Source of the DNA: Mytilus trossulus
Lineage: Eukaryota > Mollusca > Bivalvia > Mytilida > Mytilidae
Assembly: GCF_036588685.1 (NCBI RefSeq)
Contig: NC_086386.1
Location: 19,054,931-19,118,930 of the forward strand
Length of the DNA: 64,000 nt
Direction: 5' to 3'
Numbering within the stretch: position 1 is the first letter of the stretch; each line of letters begins with the position of its first letter. The notes beneath the pieces were generated by a model, which was not told the DNA's origin, searched no databases, and saw only the letters and a list, made by a program, of their open reading frames with translations. The translations under genes were made by a program, and so were the position numbers. This document shows positions 1 through 11,883 of the stretch, one piece after another.

Positions 1-770
1 CGAGAGCGGTCCGGGCTTTTTCGAGTGTCCTTTTTATCGAGTGATTATACACATTTCTTATAGCTACAAATGTAATGTGTTTACGTTTAAAAACTATAAA
101 ATAAAGGCTAAATTTTATTACTTTCAAGGCACATGGTTTAACAATACTTGAATTTTATCATGAAACAAGTATCGCTCATTTGTATCTATTCTTTTTCTCT
201 CATCTTATAAATTGTATGTACATTATATATCCGTGATTTCAACAATCTAATGTGAGAGTGTTTCGGACCATATATTAAGTATTTGGATCTCATGAGATAA
301 CTATTAATGAACAGTTAGATGTCGACTTGGAAGGTAACTTCCAAAAATGTCTTAATGAACTGTTTAACAAGTTAGAGTTCAACTGTTTAACTAACTGACA
401 AAAAAAAGTTGATATGATAAAGAGTCTAATAATTGATACTAGAGACGGACAGAAAACAGATACACCCAGATTAAGACAATTTATTGAAAGACTCAACTTG
501 TAACTTGTGCTGTTTTTGGGTAGCCTTTGAACTATACAATTAACACATTTCATGTAACCGTCATTGTCATAGATAGGTTTATTGTTTTGTTGAATCGTTT
601 CTAATGTATTCCTATATGGTCCCAAATTGGATTTCCCCTTGGGCAATATTTTTTTCGCCACTTTTACGCCAAAACAATATATTTTTTGCCAATTTATTAC
701 TTGTTTCGCCAAGTAAAATAAATATATCTTTCGTTTAAAATGTTCCTTTTTTTCTACCCCATCCAGCCCT
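1..770. other. Non-coding AT-rich flank, no gene recognised
   Basis: AT-rich sequence without a recognisable gene. A 140-codon open frame on the minus strand (290-712) has no family signature that I recognise. The first ~50 bases contain words (GGTCCGGGCTTTTTCGAG, ATCGAGTGA) that recur in reverse complement around 3640-3700 and 3845-3890 (AAAAACCCGGAC, TCACTCGAAAAA). This suggests a dispersed repeat in both places. Confidence 0.4.
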
Positions 771-771
771 A

Positions 772-962
772 AACCGTTAGTTTTCCCGTTTGAATGGTTT
801 ATAACTAGTCCTTTTGGGGGCCCTTTATAGCTTGTTGTTCGGTTTGAGCCAAGACCCCGTGTTGAAGGCCGTACTTTGACCTATAATTAATTATTTTTAT
901 CAATTGCTATTTGGATGGAGAGTTGTCTCATTGGCACTCATACAACATCTTCCTATATCTTT
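772..962 (+). repeat. Dispersed SINE-like repeat, family R1
   Basis: Begins ACCGTTAGTTTTCCCGTTTG and ends with GGAGAGTTGTCTCATTGGCA followed by ACATCTTCCTATATCT. The same consensus recurs, more or less complete, at about 2121-2355, 10735-10830, 22050-22125, 28705-28815, 31590-31740 (reverse), 34860-34945, 39058-39150 and 55356-55606. No Pol III promoter boxes were confirmed, so SINE is a working label. Confidence 0.7.
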
Positions 963-1040
963 CATATGGTCCGACCATACGCGTACAGTTTTACCATATG
1001 AGTATACGCATATGGTCGTGACCATACGCGTATGGTCATA
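963..1040. repeat. Palindromic ACCATACGCGTATGGT cluster
   Basis: Several overlapping inverted words built on CATATGGT, ACCATACGCG and CGCGTATGGTC. The stretch near 1020-1036 is a near-perfect palindrome. It lies directly after an R1 repeat and may be a foldback MITE fragment. Confidence 0.55.
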
Positions 1041-1119
1041 CTACTAATGGTCCGGAACATAAGCATAGACAATTCGAATTGAGACGTACATACATATATT
1101 GACTTACATCTAAAAATTG

Positions 1120-1770
1120 ACAATGAGGGTCGGTTGAAGACAAAACTTTACGACAAAAGAGATGATTTCAGCTTTCCAATTGTGAACTTTCCATTTCTAA
1201 GTAGCAACATTCCAGCAGCACCTGCATACGGGGTATATATCTCCCAATTGATACGATATTCCCGTGCTTGCATTTTCTATCATGACTTTCTTGATAGAGG
1301 GTTACTGCTCACAAGGAAGCTATTAAACCAAGAGTTCCAAATGGTGAAGTTGAAATCATCCCTTCGTAAATTTTACGGACGCCATCACGAGTTGGTTGAC
1401 AGTTATGGAATAAACGATTCAAAAATGATATCGGATGTGTTCCTTATGTCGTAACTACAATCCCCTTCACTTTCATGAATTTGACCTACCGAATTAGACT
1501 ATTTACCGGATTTGTAATCACATAAGCAACACGACGGGTGCCGCATGTGGAGCAGGATCTGCTTACCCTTCCGGAGCACCTGCATGAGATCACCCCTAAT
1601 TTTTGGTGGGGTTCGTGTTGTTTATTCTTTAGTTTTCTATGTTGTGTCATGTGTACTATTTTCTGTTTGTCTTTTTCATTTTTAGCCATGGCGTTGTCAG
1701 TTTGTTTTAGATTTACGAGTTTGACTGTCCCTTTGGTATCTTTCGTCCCTCTTTTCTTTTGTATAAGATG
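1120..1770 (+). mobile_element. 3' part of a reverse-transcriptase retroelement
   Basis: An open frame from about 1125 to 1452 encodes the end of an RT protein. Recognisable words are KLYDKRDDFSF, NFPFLSSNIP, AYGVYISQLIRYSRAC and a following LRKFYGRHHELV block, which I know from a retroelement family common in molluscs and cnidarians. A stop at about 1452 ends it. The downstream 320 bases are its 3' tail: that tail recurs alone at 13155-13345 (reverse), 20370-20520 (reverse) and 60595-60715 (direct). The 5' part is absent, as expected for a truncated insertion. The clade is not determined. Confidence 0.7.
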
Positions 1771-2120
1771 AGATGTATGTTTGTTCATCTAAGATATTTC
1801 ATTATCTAAATTTCTTGTATCTTATATTATTTATTTTATTGTTTAAGAAATGGAAACCAAAAATGTCTAAATGCTACAATTCTGAGGAGGAGTCTGATTA
1901 TGCAAATATAATAATTGGTCATACAGCAACTAAACACCATGATAACTTTTTTCAATAAAAGAAAAGTGTATAAAAAGAGGAAAAAATAAATATTAATCAA
2001 GACATTACAATGTTGTTCATGGTATCGTTCGAAACAGATATCTTTTTTAAAGATAGTTCTTGTTATACATGTAGTTCGTTCTTATGGAACCTGATGATTC
2101 TTAGGAATCTGATGCACAAT

Positions 2121-2355
2121 AGTTGATGTTTGTTTATGTAATGTGTACGTCATTCTCGTTTCTCGTTTTTTTATATAATAGATTAGACCGTTGGTTTTCC
2201 CGTTTGAATGGTTTTACAACAGTAATTTTGGGGCCCTTATTGCTTGTTGTTCGATGTGAGCCAAGGCTCCGTGTTGAAGGCCGTGCATTGTTTTAAATTG
2301 TTATTTGGATGGAGAGTTGTCTCATTGCCACTCACACCACATCTTCCTATATCTA
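2121..2355 (+). repeat. Dispersed SINE-like repeat, family R1 (long copy)
   Basis: A long copy that includes the upstream GTTTGTTTATGTAATG and CTCGTTTCTCG module missing from most other copies. Its closest relative in the window is the insertion at 55356-55606, which has the same module order. Confidence 0.75.
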
Positions 2356-4023
2356 TTATGTTGTACTGTTATACCACTGTCCCAGATAAGGGGAGGGTTG
2401 GGATCCCGCTAACATGTGTAATCCCGCCACATTATTTATGTATGTGTCTGTCCCAAGTCAGGAGCCTGTGATTCAGTGTTTGTCGTTTGTTATGTGTTAC
2501 ATAATTGTTTTTCGTTCATTTTTTTTATATAAATAAGGCTGTTAGATTTCTCGTTTGAATTGTTTAACATTGTCATATCGGGGCCTTTTATAACTGACTA
2601 TGCGGTATGGGTTTGAAGGCCGTACGGTGACCTATAGTTGATAATATCTGTGTCATTTTGGTCTCTTGTGGACATTTGTCTCATTCTCATTGTGTTCAAT
2701 GGCAATAAAAATGGGGTGGAATTTTTGTGTGTGATTTTTATGTTTTTGCTTCGCATCACGGTGCGGAGCTATTTTTTTTCAGTCGAAATACACACCATCT
2801 TGAATATATTACTTATCACTTATAGGTTCTGATTGGTTGCATTATAATGAGGCTGAGATACAGCAACAGCTATCGGCTTAAATGAGATAAAGAATTACAG
2901 ATTTTTTTCGTCCAGGATAAGACATCAAAAGCCGAAAAAATAACTATATGTATTTCATTTCCGATCAACTGACTCTGTCATTATTTCATGTCCGTTTTAT
3001 TATGCATACATTTCACAGATAAATTCAATATTGAAATATCAATTATTAATACATGTTTATTGCTTTGTTACTCTGCAAATTGCACGATTTGCTATGCTAA
3101 ACAATGTGCCTATACAATGTTTACAAAAGTGCATTATCTATATGTTAACTCGTAAGAACCATGGTAAAACTTCTGACAATATAGGCACACCTCCAGAAAG
3201 GCACACCTCAAGAGTCGTTTCTTAATTTATAATTGTTTTAATTTTCAACAAGAAATGTTTTTTTTTTTTTAAAGCATGGGTGTATAACGCATTCTCCTAA
3301 AGTACATCCATTTTATACCAATCAATATCTAAAAATACCACTTTTCCAATACTGATTAAATAAACCCTCTTCTTTAATAACCACCTGCACACATATAACC
3401 TTAAATCAGTGTAGAGCAAAGTAGTCCTACAATAGCTTTTTAATGAACACTGGAAAGTAGTTATAAAACGCTCGCCAAACGGAATACTTGCATTAAATTG
3501 AAAAAAAGATTCATTTTGATATGTTTTTGATGACTTATTGGTAGTATATGACATTGTCCTTCACTTAATTGAAGTTATAAACTAGAAAAAAAGTCATTTT
3601 TTAAAGTCTAGAATACCTTCGAATTTTCTGTATAAAAACCGGACCATTTATCAAAAAACCCGGACGCTTTCATATTTGCTCTCGAAAAAAACCCGGACAA
3701 TAACAAACACTATTTTGTTTTATTAAAGACAAGAAAACTGAGCTTCTTTGTTGATCAAAACATATCTATATATAGTATTCAATATCAGATGGGTAGTAGT
3801 GTTAAACACTGTTATTATTACGAAATATTCGTTATTTGAACTTATCGCATGATTTATTACTCGAACAAAATGGACCAAATCACTCGAAAAAACACGATCC
3901 TAGCCAGACACTCTACCTACCGTGAGTTCCGCTTGTACTTCAGTTAATACACATATCAAATCTAGATCATATAATATGCTACATTCTATCCCTAATCTTT
4001 TGTGTAATATTACTTTTTTGCAG
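2356..4023. other. Repeat-rich spacer upstream of acetyltransferase copy A
   Basis: Contains a degenerate GGGGAGGGTTGGGATC / CTGTCCCAAGTCAGGAG repeat (2390-2470) that recurs at 38471-38565 and 42800-42890. It also contains a partial R1 copy near 2536-2700 and CCCGGAC-rich words near 3640-3700. No exon is recognised. A 5' untranslated exon of the next gene could lie here but cannot be seen. Confidence 0.5.
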
Positions 4024-4047
4024 ATTTCATTGTCATCAAATGTTGAG

Positions 4048-7000
4048 ATGAGTACTCGAAGTATAAAGATTGTCCGTGTAACAAAGGATGATTATGATCA
4101 AGTATGCGCTATAACTCCACCGGGTCAAATCTACGGGGGAACTGACTATCTTCCGGATTACTTTCACATGTTACTTGATATGCCTAATGTTGAAGCGTAT
4201 GCAGCTGTTGTTGATGGTAAATTTGTGAGTAATTTGTTTATATACACTGGTAGTAACGCGAAGTTAGAACTAGAGGCTCTCAAGAGCCTGTGTCGCTCAC
4301 CTTGGTCTATGTGCATATTAAACAATGGACACAGATAAATTCATGACAAAATTGAATTTTGGAGATAGTGATGTGTTTGTACATCTTACTTTACTGAACA
4401 TTCTTGCTGCTTACAATTATTTCTATCTATATTGAACTTGGCCTTAAAGTTTTAGTCGAAAATGTTAGTTAAAATTTACAAATTTTATGAAAATTGTAAA
4501 AGATTGACTATAAAGGACAATACCTCCTTATGGGGTCAATTGACCATTTTGGTCATGTTGACTTATTTTTAGGTCTTACTTTGCTGTACATTGTTGCTGT
4601 TTACAGTTTATCTCTATCTATAATAATATTCAAGATAATAACAAAAAACAGCAAAATTTCCTTAAAATGACTTATTCAGGGGCAGCAACCTAACAGCGGG
4701 TTGTCCGATCCATCTGAAAATTTTATGGCAGACAGATCTTGACCTGATTAACAATTTTACTCCCGTCAGATTTGCTCTAAATGCTTTGGTTCATTCTACA
4801 CTGGTAGTCATAATATATCTCCAGCGACAGCTTTCTTCATCAAACCAAAAAAAATGAATCTGTCTTCCATATACACAATGATATAAATAAGTTCAGTGAA
4901 TGGAGTCATTAAGTTGCGATAATTTACACCGATCACTGAAAGATATCGCTAAAATGTTCAATACACAAGATGCAAGTTTAAAACGCCTTATAATTGAATA
5001 ATTATTGACTGATATCAAACCGATGTCTAGCCATTGTCATTATATAATATAACAAATGGATGTGTCCTAATGGAGGTAACTTTTACTTAATATGTTAATC
5101 AATGGAGACTGGTGAAAATTGTGACTGATAAATGTTTAACAATTTAATTAAAATATAATATCCTTTTATTCTGACTGTGTGTGATCTGTTTCCTAATAGA
5201 CTATTTTCATATCACCGACTTTTGACACCGGATTATACAATATGTAGACATATTACCTTTTCTGTGGTTGGACACATGGTACCAAGTCAAGACGTAAGAG
5301 AAGTAAAATCGTGAGAGAAGTAAAATCAAGCTTTCAATCGGTACGATTTTAGAAGTTAATTCACTGTACAGTACATTTTCTTTACACAACGAAGTCATCA
5401 GGGCGAAAAACAATTTTTTTTTCCTGATAAGTCGAAAACAATTTTTTTCTTTCAATTAATTTTAACATTACATATATGGCAGCTGAGGGTGAAACAAACA
5501 ATTTTTTTTTCTCAGGGTCAAAAACAAATTATTTTGTTCTCCAAAAACTGGAAACAAACTTTTTTTTCAAAAGTAATCCATAGCCCCCCCCCCCCCCCCC
5601 CCCCCCCCACCCCACCCCGACGAAAATCAAATGGTTGCTGCCTTACATGACTTGGTACCAGGATGTCAAACCTGTCGAAAAAATGTATAATCAGGAGTCA
5701 AAAGTTGGTTATAGGTGTAAGACCACCAATTGAAAATCCCTATCTGTTCAACTAAATTTTGCAATTTTCACAGCTTTCTTTATATTTTTACATCATTAAA
5801 AAGAGGTATATCCTAAATCATACATGTATAACATTTCTACATGCCTATTTCCACCCTACCCTTTAAGTATTTTAAGGAAAATATAAAAGGTACTACCAAA
5901 ATAACCCTTGTTTTTTTGGAAATCTCAAACTTGTTATTTTCTATTTTTAGGCTAGTTTTGTCTTGAGTTTTGTAGTTGATAATGGGAGAACAGTAGTACC
6001 TAGAGCAGGAAGGACAAACAAAGAGTATGCGGGAATGGGATTACTACATATGTTGTTGAGAAATACAATAAAAAACAGTAAATATGATAAAATAGCAGTA
6101 ACTGCTGGAGGACATGTTAAAGCAATATTCGATCAAATTAGGGACGGAAGAAGAGAAAAAATTCTTATGATGGTAAGAAAAAACAAATTTTTACATATAG
6201 ATTCTACCACTGCATCGAGTGTAATACGATATTTATCCACTCGAGACAGTTAAATTTTCAAATTTAAAACGCGAGATTTGCCCGAGCGTTTTAATTATTT
6301 AAAATTTAACTGTCGAGAAAGGATAAATATCGTATTGCATGATATTTGGTGGTGGAATCTGTTTCTCTAATGATTTTCTAACAGTATGCAGACAAACGTA
6401 TCCCTTCTTTTCGAATGATCTTCAAAAAGATGTGTTCTTTCTATGTGACGTCACCTTTTTTTCATGCCGTCACAATTGAAAATTCAGAGGAAAGCAAGAA
6501 AATTCGACGTCATAATCGGATTTTAACCAATGAAGTACTGAGATCAATCGAATTACACGATGATTAAAAAAAATATGCAATGGGTGCAGAAAGGGATAAC
6601 TTGACGAAGAATTAGAGAAATTATATTGATTACTTGATATATTTGCCATACGGTGGCTTTTTAAAGAAAATGACTTTCTGAGCACATATAATTTATTTTC
6701 GCGTGTTATTTGGCCAACAGAGTTAATGCTATCTCTGCACTAACTAAAGACCTGTAATTTGTACAACTATATCAGAGGGAAAACCTGGTTTATTGTTATT
6801 AATAAGATTAAGTCAGAAATGCGTTGATTTTAACCAGTCTCTTTGAAAAAATTCATTACATCCACAATTAAAATTGTTAAGACGCTTGAATAAGTTTTTG
6901 AAAATGGATGACACAATTATCAAAACTAAAAAAAAAAGTTTTAGTGTGGCATAAGAAAGGAAGAAATTAATATTCTGCTCAACAAAATGTAGGAAATGAG

Positions 7001-8597
7001 TCAATGAAATTGCCTTTATTTCACTTTCACTTTCAATATTGATATTCTTTTTGATTTTCCTTTTAATCACTGAACACGGCACAACATTGTGAAACGAATT
7101 TTAGTTATTAGGTTTAATTAAAGGTCACATGAATAAGACTTAAACGAGGTCGAATTATTCACTTGCAAGTGCATTATCAATTAGCGATGTGTCAATGCAT
7201 ATTTTGACAAAAGTGTACCAAAATGGCTGCTAAATCCGAATGCGTATTTTATTATTTCAGTTTTATTCATGATTGAACCAATCTAAATCATATTTATATA
7301 TTTTTTCTTTAGATATTGTAGCTTATGCTCAATTATTTTGTTTCTTTCTATTATATAATACTTTTGCACGTGCTTGTCTATTTATTTATACTTGTGTTTA
7401 TAACAGACACATGACCATCCGTAGTTTTCGTAATTATCTCTTCGATTAATTAGATAGCTTCTAGTCCTAAGAAATTGATGCAATGCTAATTCTTTATTAC
7501 GATTTCATGTATTGTTACCTATGGAAGTCTTATTATTCTGAAAGTTAATTTAATAAATCGAATTAAAGATTCTGAGTCAATTCAGTCGCAATTAATTCTT
7601 ATTTAGAGGCTATGATGCACCTTCATATGGACTCCGGAAGTATTCCGTTTGAACATTGATGCGAAAAATGGTAAATGAATAAACTCATCATAGGTACCAG
7701 GAGTTGGGTTTTTTAATTGTGAACAGAATAACATATTTTATACATAATTGTCAAAAGTTATCAAAAGTACCAGGATTATAATTTAGTACGCCAGACGCGC
7801 GTTTCGTCTACATAAGATTTATCAGTGACGTTCATATCAAAATATTTATTAAGCCAAACAAGTACAAAATCAAGCGTTGAATCTTGGACTTTCCAATGTT
7901 ACGTCTCTTTTTGAGACAATTGCCAAATGCAAGTGCTGCATTCTGAATTTTTTAAATGTAAATTATTGTGCTACTTCTCTCTTTTTGTAACAGGTAATAT
8001 ATTGTACTGACCGGAAAAACTTTACTCTTTTTATAGGAATTCAGATATTTTATTACCTCAGTAGATCACCTGAAAAGTATACTTAACACAAATGGAAATA
8101 TGACACCTACTTCCGCTAAACCAATAGATGAATCCGAACTTGCCGATATACTGACTAATCAACAAGTGTGTTGTCATCTCTTCCCAGAAGGCCGTTGCAT
8201 TGTTGACTGTGTTCCGTATCGACTGATTAAATCGAACGCTTCTCTCATCAAAACAATACGAACAACAGCTATCGGTTCTAATTTGAAAAGTGGTACCAGA
8301 ATTCTAACATTTGCCAACTATGCCAGTACGTCAATAGGAATGGTATGCAATATAGAGGTTTATGGATGTATTGGAGAAACTTTAACTGAACATTTATTTT
8401 TACATCTGCGGGAAATAGTTTCTAAAGCAATTTCTGGAAAGGTCATAATTCGTTGTTTTTTTCGAGATGAAACTAATTTGAATTTCATTACTAATTTGAT
8501 GAACCGTTTTGGACTAGACAGAACAGAAATGTATGGAACAACGTTATTGTGCACTGAAGGGACACCTGAAATTTATTTCCGTGATAGCAAATTGTAA
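4048..8597 (+). CDS. GNAT acetyltransferase, histidine N-acetyltransferase-like, copy A
   Basis: A three-exon gene: 4048-4224, 5951-6172 and 8037-8597, joining to 319 aa with all junctions in phase 0. Exon 1 follows a TTTTTTGCAG acceptor at 4023, so an upstream non-coding exon is likely; the ATG at 4048 is the first in the exon. Exon 2 carries the acetyl-CoA-binding region of GNAT enzymes (RTNKEYAGMGLL, about residues 78-89). Exon 3 is the extra C-terminal domain seen in NAT16/HisAT-type proteins (NQQVCCHLFP, FANYASTSIGMVCNIEVYG). HisAT enzymes acetylate the alpha-amino group of histidine; that this copy does so is inference. The exons are intact and have clean GT/AG borders. Copy B at 16127-19434 has exons of exactly the same lengths. 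Confidence 0.85.
4225..5950 (+). other. Intron 1 of acetyltransferase copy A
   Basis: Donor GTGAGT at 4225 and acceptor TATTTTTAG before 5951. It is AT-rich and includes a poly-C run at about 5585-5608 and several stretches of AACAATTTTTTTTTC-type low complexity. No coding signal was seen. Confidence 0.8.
5585..5608. repeat. Poly-C homopolymer run
   Basis: An almost pure run of about 24 C, then CACCCCACCCC, inside intron 1 of copy A. Such runs are length-variable and error-prone in assemblies. Confidence 0.95.
6199..6360. repeat. Foldback MITE-like hairpin
   Basis: Two inverted arms of about 75 bases. The left arm begins AGATTCTACCAC and contains AATACGATATTTATCC and GACAGTTAAATTT. The right arm repeats these in reverse complement and ends GGTGGTGGAATCT. 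The loop is short, around CGAGATTTGCCCGAGCG. It sits 27 bases after the exon 2 donor of copy A, and copy B lacks it at the same point. Confidence 0.85.
7680..7900 (+). repeat. Dispersed repeat family R2 (ACGCGCGTTTCGTCTAC)
   Basis: Core words ACTCATCATAGGTACCAGGA, CGCCAGACGCGCGTTTCGTC and CAGTGACGTTC. Other copies lie at about 13924-14160, 14289-14500, 15446-15690, 16370-16490 (reverse) and 19885-20100. I recognise this as a common mussel repeat; its class is unknown. Confidence 0.75.
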
Positions 8598-9195
8598 AGG
8601 GTTTTTGTTTAAGAAATTTTGAATTTTGATGCCGGTAAAACTGTATTTTACCATAAAGGCATTAGTACGGAAAATTAGCTTAAACACGTTGCATGAACTT
8701 ATTTATGATGTAACGATTACCAAACAAACTTGTTATGTTGTACGATAGTTTCTGTTTTATTAGGGATCGTGCTGTCGAATATTTAGTTTTGCTGTGTAGA
8801 GTTTTGTAGACTTTTCTTTGGTTTGTTCTGGATTTGATGCTATCAATATCTTACAAGACTGTAGATTTATAATTGCTTTATTGACACCTATTTACGTTTA
8901 CCATTACTTGAAGTTGAATCACTGTTATTAAAGGTAATATTAGTATTCCGCTGTTCAATAGTCATAACTCGATTTAAATGAAACAAATCAGGGTCACAAA
9001 CAATCACGTGTGAAACACATCCTGTAAAAGAAAAACAACGAAACAAAAGAAACACTAAACTGCTTTAAAAAAAACCACGCCAAAATACATACAAACAGAC
9101 TAATCGATAAAAACTGCCATATTCCTGAATTGGTACAGATAAGTTTTGATAAAATATGGTGGGTTGAACCTTGTTTTATGACTAGCCAAACATTC
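8598..9195. other. 3' flank of acetyltransferase copy A with repeat family R3
   Basis: AT-rich 3' region. About 8930-9190 shares GGTGGGTTGAACCTTG, CAGGGTCACAAAC and TGAATTGGTACAG words with 18310-18580, which is a dispersed repeat family (R3). That second copy lies upstream of exon 3 in copy B, so the two were inserted independently of the gene duplication. Confidence 0.55.
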
Positions 9196-9348
9196 ACGAT
9201 TCGTAATGGTGTCCATAAATATTACGGAGCTTCATTTTTAATCTTTCTTCGTCATAACTCTATTGGAGCAGTTGCTTCGTAAGGAGCACATTCTATATAT
9301 GAAGTCCGTATAGTGTGAACATGCACGCGCCTAACGTATCAACTCAGA
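9195..9348 (-). mobile_element. Antisense RT retroelement relic, downstream half
   Basis: Read on the minus strand, this gives a degenerate version of the RT C-terminus seen at 1120-1450. The SQLIRY-ARAC, Y-DF and KLR-type words appear in order, with stops. It is interrupted at 9349 by the TA-flanked element, and the matching upstream half resumes at 11346. Confidence 0.6.
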
Positions 9349-9350
9349 TA

Positions 9351-11343
9351 CAGCCCGCAACAGAGAAGTGATCGAATTGGTGTTTCTTTACCGTCAAAAT
9401 TAGCTACGTTATCGACAAACTTAATTGAGTAGTTACCGAACTATTGGTACTTTAACGTTAAAAAGATTGACGATGCTGACAAACTTTCATATGTCGATAA
9501 TCAAGTTTAATACCGATAATATTGAAAATAATTCTAATAATATGAAACAAAATATGTCCATGCATCATTTCGATTGGACGAAAAATAGTAATTTCTTCAA
9601 AAGTCAGAACAGAAAAAACAGTTTTATGGAAGGACGTCTTGATAGTATTATTTCCTTTACAATTTTACCAAAAAATTAAAAGAAATATACTGGTAAACAA
9701 TTAAAAAGGTGTTTGATAGGAATGAAGTCCTTTATTATGTGTGATGGATTTGAATTCAATCAATAACTTTGAAATGTTTTCTTATATGTATACACAAAAG
9801 GGAGGACTGGTATTTGTACTTGTTAGAATATTTCTTCGTCCGTTTCACATGCCAAACTTTTTTCTAGTACAGTTTAAACGGGAAAATTTTGTTGAGATTT
9901 TTTTTAATATGACAAAATAACTAGCAACACCATTTCTTGCAATGGCACACACAGAAAATATTTATTTTAGTAAAAATCAGTAAAAATAATTTCTCCAAAA
10001 TATACCATGGCCAGGACCTGACAGTTTTTAACAGTAAATTGTTCGATAACGTAAATTATACGACTTTTTTATGACTACGTGAACTTGTGCCATTTATTTT
10101 TGCTGGTCTTTAGGAAGACAATTTACAATTTATAGTGAACTTATACATAACCTTATACTTCTGTTTGGAAACAAAAATAAATTTCCAATATATAAATATA
10201 CATGTATGAATATACATGTTTTATATGTCGCGTACATGATTGGATTTTGTAGATATAACTACCGCACAGAAAAAGTATCATGGATTTCGAGGCTTTCATA
10301 TTCAAGGTTTTGAATTCTACCATTTTTTAAAACCTGTGGTGTTCTCTACAGTTCCTTAAAACATCAATTATTTTTTTGGAAATTGGGTGCCGTCTCCCTG
10401 AACATGCTAACACTTAAGTCATAGCTTTTCATTTTCATATTTGTTTCCCTGTTTGTCTCTGTTGTCTTGATTGTTGGAACGATTAGTGGTATCTAACAAT
10501 ATTTACGAAATCTTTCTGATAATTATGAATATTTCTTCTCTGTCAGATATGTATCATTACCAATGATAAACTGAAATGCCGTACATCACATCTTATAGAG
10601 GTCTAAATTTCAAATATTCGTCAATAACTTAAGATAGAGTGCAATTTTCAAATGTTAAAGGGTACATTTGTATTTTTTGCTTCGATTTGAAAGAAATTTA
10701 TTTCAGTTTTTTCTGTGACAAAGTACAAGCATAACCGCACGGTTACCTATAGTTGTTAATGTTTGTGTCATTTGGGTCTTTTTGTGGATAGTTGTCTCCT
10801 TTGCAATAATACCACATCTTTTTTATATGTCGGTATCGCAACAATGTATGATTGACATAAATCCAGGGACATAATAAACAGATAGGTATGAAAAAGTAAA
10901 CGATATGGGGTATTCTGTATCAGACGAAAGAAAACCTATTACAGTGTTGAATCCCATAAATATTCACAGTGCAAGCAGTGTATAATAAGTAATCGGTGAT
11001 TTCTAAAATTAAATGAACCTGGATAAAGTGATGCAAATAATTCTTTATACTAGTAACAACTTTCAAAGAAACAATGTATAAACTACAGCATGTAGTGCAA
11101 TTCGTTCTTGTTGTATGTAAACGTAAGCTATATTTGCCTTTTCATGGAAACGAAAGTATAGATTATAGACGATATAAAGAAAAAACACTTCGACCTTAAC
11201 AATGAAATCATACACGTTGGACATGAAATATTTAGTCGATGAAGAAAATTAAATTATGTCACTTCTGAAATAAGTTTGTCGATAACGTAACTTATTCTAA
11301 CGGTAAAGAAACGCGAATTCGATCACTTCTCTGTTACGGGCTG
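9351..11343. mobile_element. TA-flanked 2.0-kb DNA transposon, non-autonomous
   Basis: Terminal inverted repeats of about 70 bases, starting CAGCCCG and containing AACAGAGAAGTGATCGAATT, TTTCTTTACCGT and ACGTTATCGACAAAC. The left arm is 9351-9421 and the right arm 11275-11343. Each end is flanked by TA (9349-9350, 11344-11345), as in the Tc1/mariner superfamily. No transposase is recognisable inside; the 84-codon frame at 9425 resembles nothing I know. Part of an R1 repeat (10735-10830) lies within it. Confidence 0.75.
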
Positions 11344-11345
11344 TA

Positions 11346-11465
11346 TGTGAACACCACACGATGGGCACAGAGTATGTTACTGCTCCGAAATGAGAAACTT
11401 ATACTTGGGGAATTAAAATAATCCTGTTTGTCATAAATTTTAGTGTGAAGTCGTCCATCTGTGGA
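11346..11465 (-). mobile_element. Antisense RT retroelement relic, upstream half
   Basis: On the minus strand the frame contains LHTKIYDKQDYFNSP and FRSSNIL followed by HRVVFTY. This is a degenerate match to the KLYDKRDDFSF / FLSSNIP / YGVY region of the element at 1120. It joins directly onto the sequence before 9349 once the TA-flanked element is taken out. Confidence 0.65.
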
Positions 11466-11883
11466 TAACATATCATTTATTGTGAAAAAGGTCAAGGTGT
11501 GAAACATACCTCTATTATCCTTAAATTCAAACTCACTGAGGTGTATGAGATGCCAAAATTCGCTGAAATACGGGTTATTCAATGATTGGAAATCACCAAT
11601 ATAATATATGAAAGTAAAATGAAAGAATATACATGTAGTAAGGTGCTTTTACTTTTTGTCATTTAGAAGGTTAAAATTGACAAATGTAAGAATTGACCAC
11701 TGATGTTCATGATGATGATGATGCAGGAATGGACCAAGTGGTTATCTACCAAATCTGGTAAAGCCTCATCATCATATTTGCTTAGTTCGCAATAAATATA
11801 TTCATGTAGAAAGCAGAAAATATTTTCGAAATTACGAATTGTATAATGAATGTGTGTAAATTATTGTGAATTAATTATGTGAT

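Larger units (their letters stand above)
6173..8036 (+). other. Intron 2 of acetyltransferase copy A
   Basis: Donor GTAAGA after 6172 and acceptor TTTTTATAG before 8037. It holds the 6199-6360 hairpin and an R2 repeat near 7680-7900. The remainder is AT-rich with no recognised feature. Confidence 0.8.

Noticed and set aside
290..712. 140-codon minus-strand open frame
   Set aside because: No family signature, unusual composition, and it lies in repeat-rich AT-rich DNA; probably chance.
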